Part shown: positions 52,232 to 52,854 of the stretch, piece after piece | How the letters are laid out: each line of letters opens with the position of its first letter | Numbering within the stretch: the stretch's first letter is position 1 | From: Candidatus Flexifilum breve | GTDB lineage: Bacteria; Chloroflexota; Anaerolineae; Aggregatilineales; Phototrophicaceae | Direction of reading: 5' to 3' | NCBI GenBank assembly: GCA_016717205.1 | Contig: JADKGC010000018.1 | Coordinates: 1-52,854 of the forward strand | Length of the DNA: 52,854 nt | Notes under the pieces: generated by a model | What the model was told of the DNA's origin: nothing | Database searches by the model: none | Seen by the model: only the letters and a program-made list of their open reading frames with translations | Made by a program: the position numbers and the translations under genes

Positions 52232-52854
52232 CGGCTCCATCCTTCGGGGGCACCGCCGAGCGAAAGACACCAGCACTTTATCCACGCGGTTACCGTCCAT
52301 GTCGATCACTTCTGGCCGTAGTGTTGCCCAAGTCGGTTGATCGCCCGCTTTGGGGTTTCGTCCCGTAGTGCCATGATGAAACCGCCGAGCGTTTCGAAGA
52401 CTTTTCAGCGCGCCGGGGATGTCCTCAACCGCCGAACAGATCGCCGAATTCATCGAGTGGGCAGCAGGCCGTCGAGCAGGTATGAGCCATCGTCGCGCCG
52501 CACAATTTCCCGGTCCGGCGGAGGTTTCTACCCCTCCGACAACCTCCTCAGGACATCTTGCAGGGTGATGATGCCGAGCGTTTCGCCATGTTCGCCAATC
52601 ACCAGCGCGAAATGACGCTGTTCTCCCGGAACAGCTCCAGCGTCCGCGTGACCGGCGCAGACGCCGGAACGGTGAGCGCAGGCTGCATGAAGCGCCTGCG
52701 TCGAGGTTTGCCGAGCAGCAGATGATCCATCACGTTCTTAGAATGTACTGCGCCGAGCACGCCAGTCGAGATCGCCCGGCGCACACCGGGAAGCGCGAAT
52801 GATCACCTTTGATCAGTTCGTCGCCCGGATCGGCCCAATGTCGTCTTGAATGTT
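52224..52854 (-). pseudogene. CorC/HlyC-type CBS-domain protein, partial and frameshifted
   Basis: The minus strand enters from the right edge inside a CBS-domain pair: GVLGAVHSKNVMDHLLLGKPRRRRFMQPALTVPASAPVTRTLELFREN, then, in another frame, an IITLQDV-like part. The C-terminal CorC_HlyC domain follows (GRNPKAGDQPTWA, RPEVIDMDGNRVDKVLVS). It ends in a stop overlapping the response-regulator start. Members of the family are membrane proteins tied to Mg/Co efflux. The membrane part lies outside the window. Confidence 0.65.

Overview
The window looks like a piece of a Chloroflexota (Anaerolineae-like) genome. The extracytoplasmic proteins have Pro/Thr linkers of the PTPTPLPT kind, and there are secreted WD40 and SH3b proteins, a DUF2723 membrane protein and typical chromosomal housekeeping genes. 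The conjugation genes lack the outer-membrane core parts VirB7/9/10, as expected for a cell with one membrane. The taxonomy is an inference from style, not from a marker gene.

Layout. (1) 1-4024: an A+T-richer locus with the end of an unknown gene, an SF2 helicase with an N-terminal nuclease domain, and a DNA methyltransferase; together they look like a restriction-modification or defence pair. (2) 4025-5896: an IS110-family transposase between two non-coding, hairpin-bearing flanks. (3) About 5897-29950: an integrative conjugative element (ICE). It opens with a tight array of perfect hairpins (5897-6185), followed by a rightward mobilisation operon (RHH protein, candidate small relaxase, VirD4/TraG coupling protein, HU-like protein) and two secreted-protein genes. 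Two leftward operons carry the type IV secretion genes: VirB2-, VirB3- and VirB4-like proteins with a degenerate topoisomerase and acidic proteins (19598 to 11605), and a surface protein, a lipoprotein, a VirB6-like and a VirB8-like protein (25795 to 19895). Two LuxR/NarL-type regulators and a serine-recombinase operon complete it. (4) 30019-30089: tRNA-Gln(UUG) with its own promoter and terminator, directly beside the recombinase. (5) 30138-46416: chromosomal genes (PII-like protein with antiporter, two Bcp peroxiredoxins, GAPDH, alcohol dehydrogenase, a HepT/MntA remnant, an acyl-CoA carboxylase subunit), scattered with a palindromic repeat family not seen left of the tRNA. (6) 46500-48305: A+T-rich remains of surface-polysaccharide genes. 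(7) 48299-52854: esterase, two-component system and CorC-type protein, with many frameshifts that thicken towards the end and look like sequence error.

How it may work. The three conjugation operons share a paired operator (CTGTACGATTCC or a close variant, twice, about 20 bp apart). A second motif (TGACATTT and its complement) is clustered in front of the regulator and recombinase genes. This suggests one circuit for transfer and another for excision and its regulators, probably run by the two LuxR-type proteins. The main novel points are the hairpin array before the mobilisation genes, the HLHTH mini-relaxase, a topoisomerase-I-like protein that has lost its catalytic tyrosine and metal ligands, the shared operators, and a palindromic repeat that sits in frame inside a protein-coding gene.
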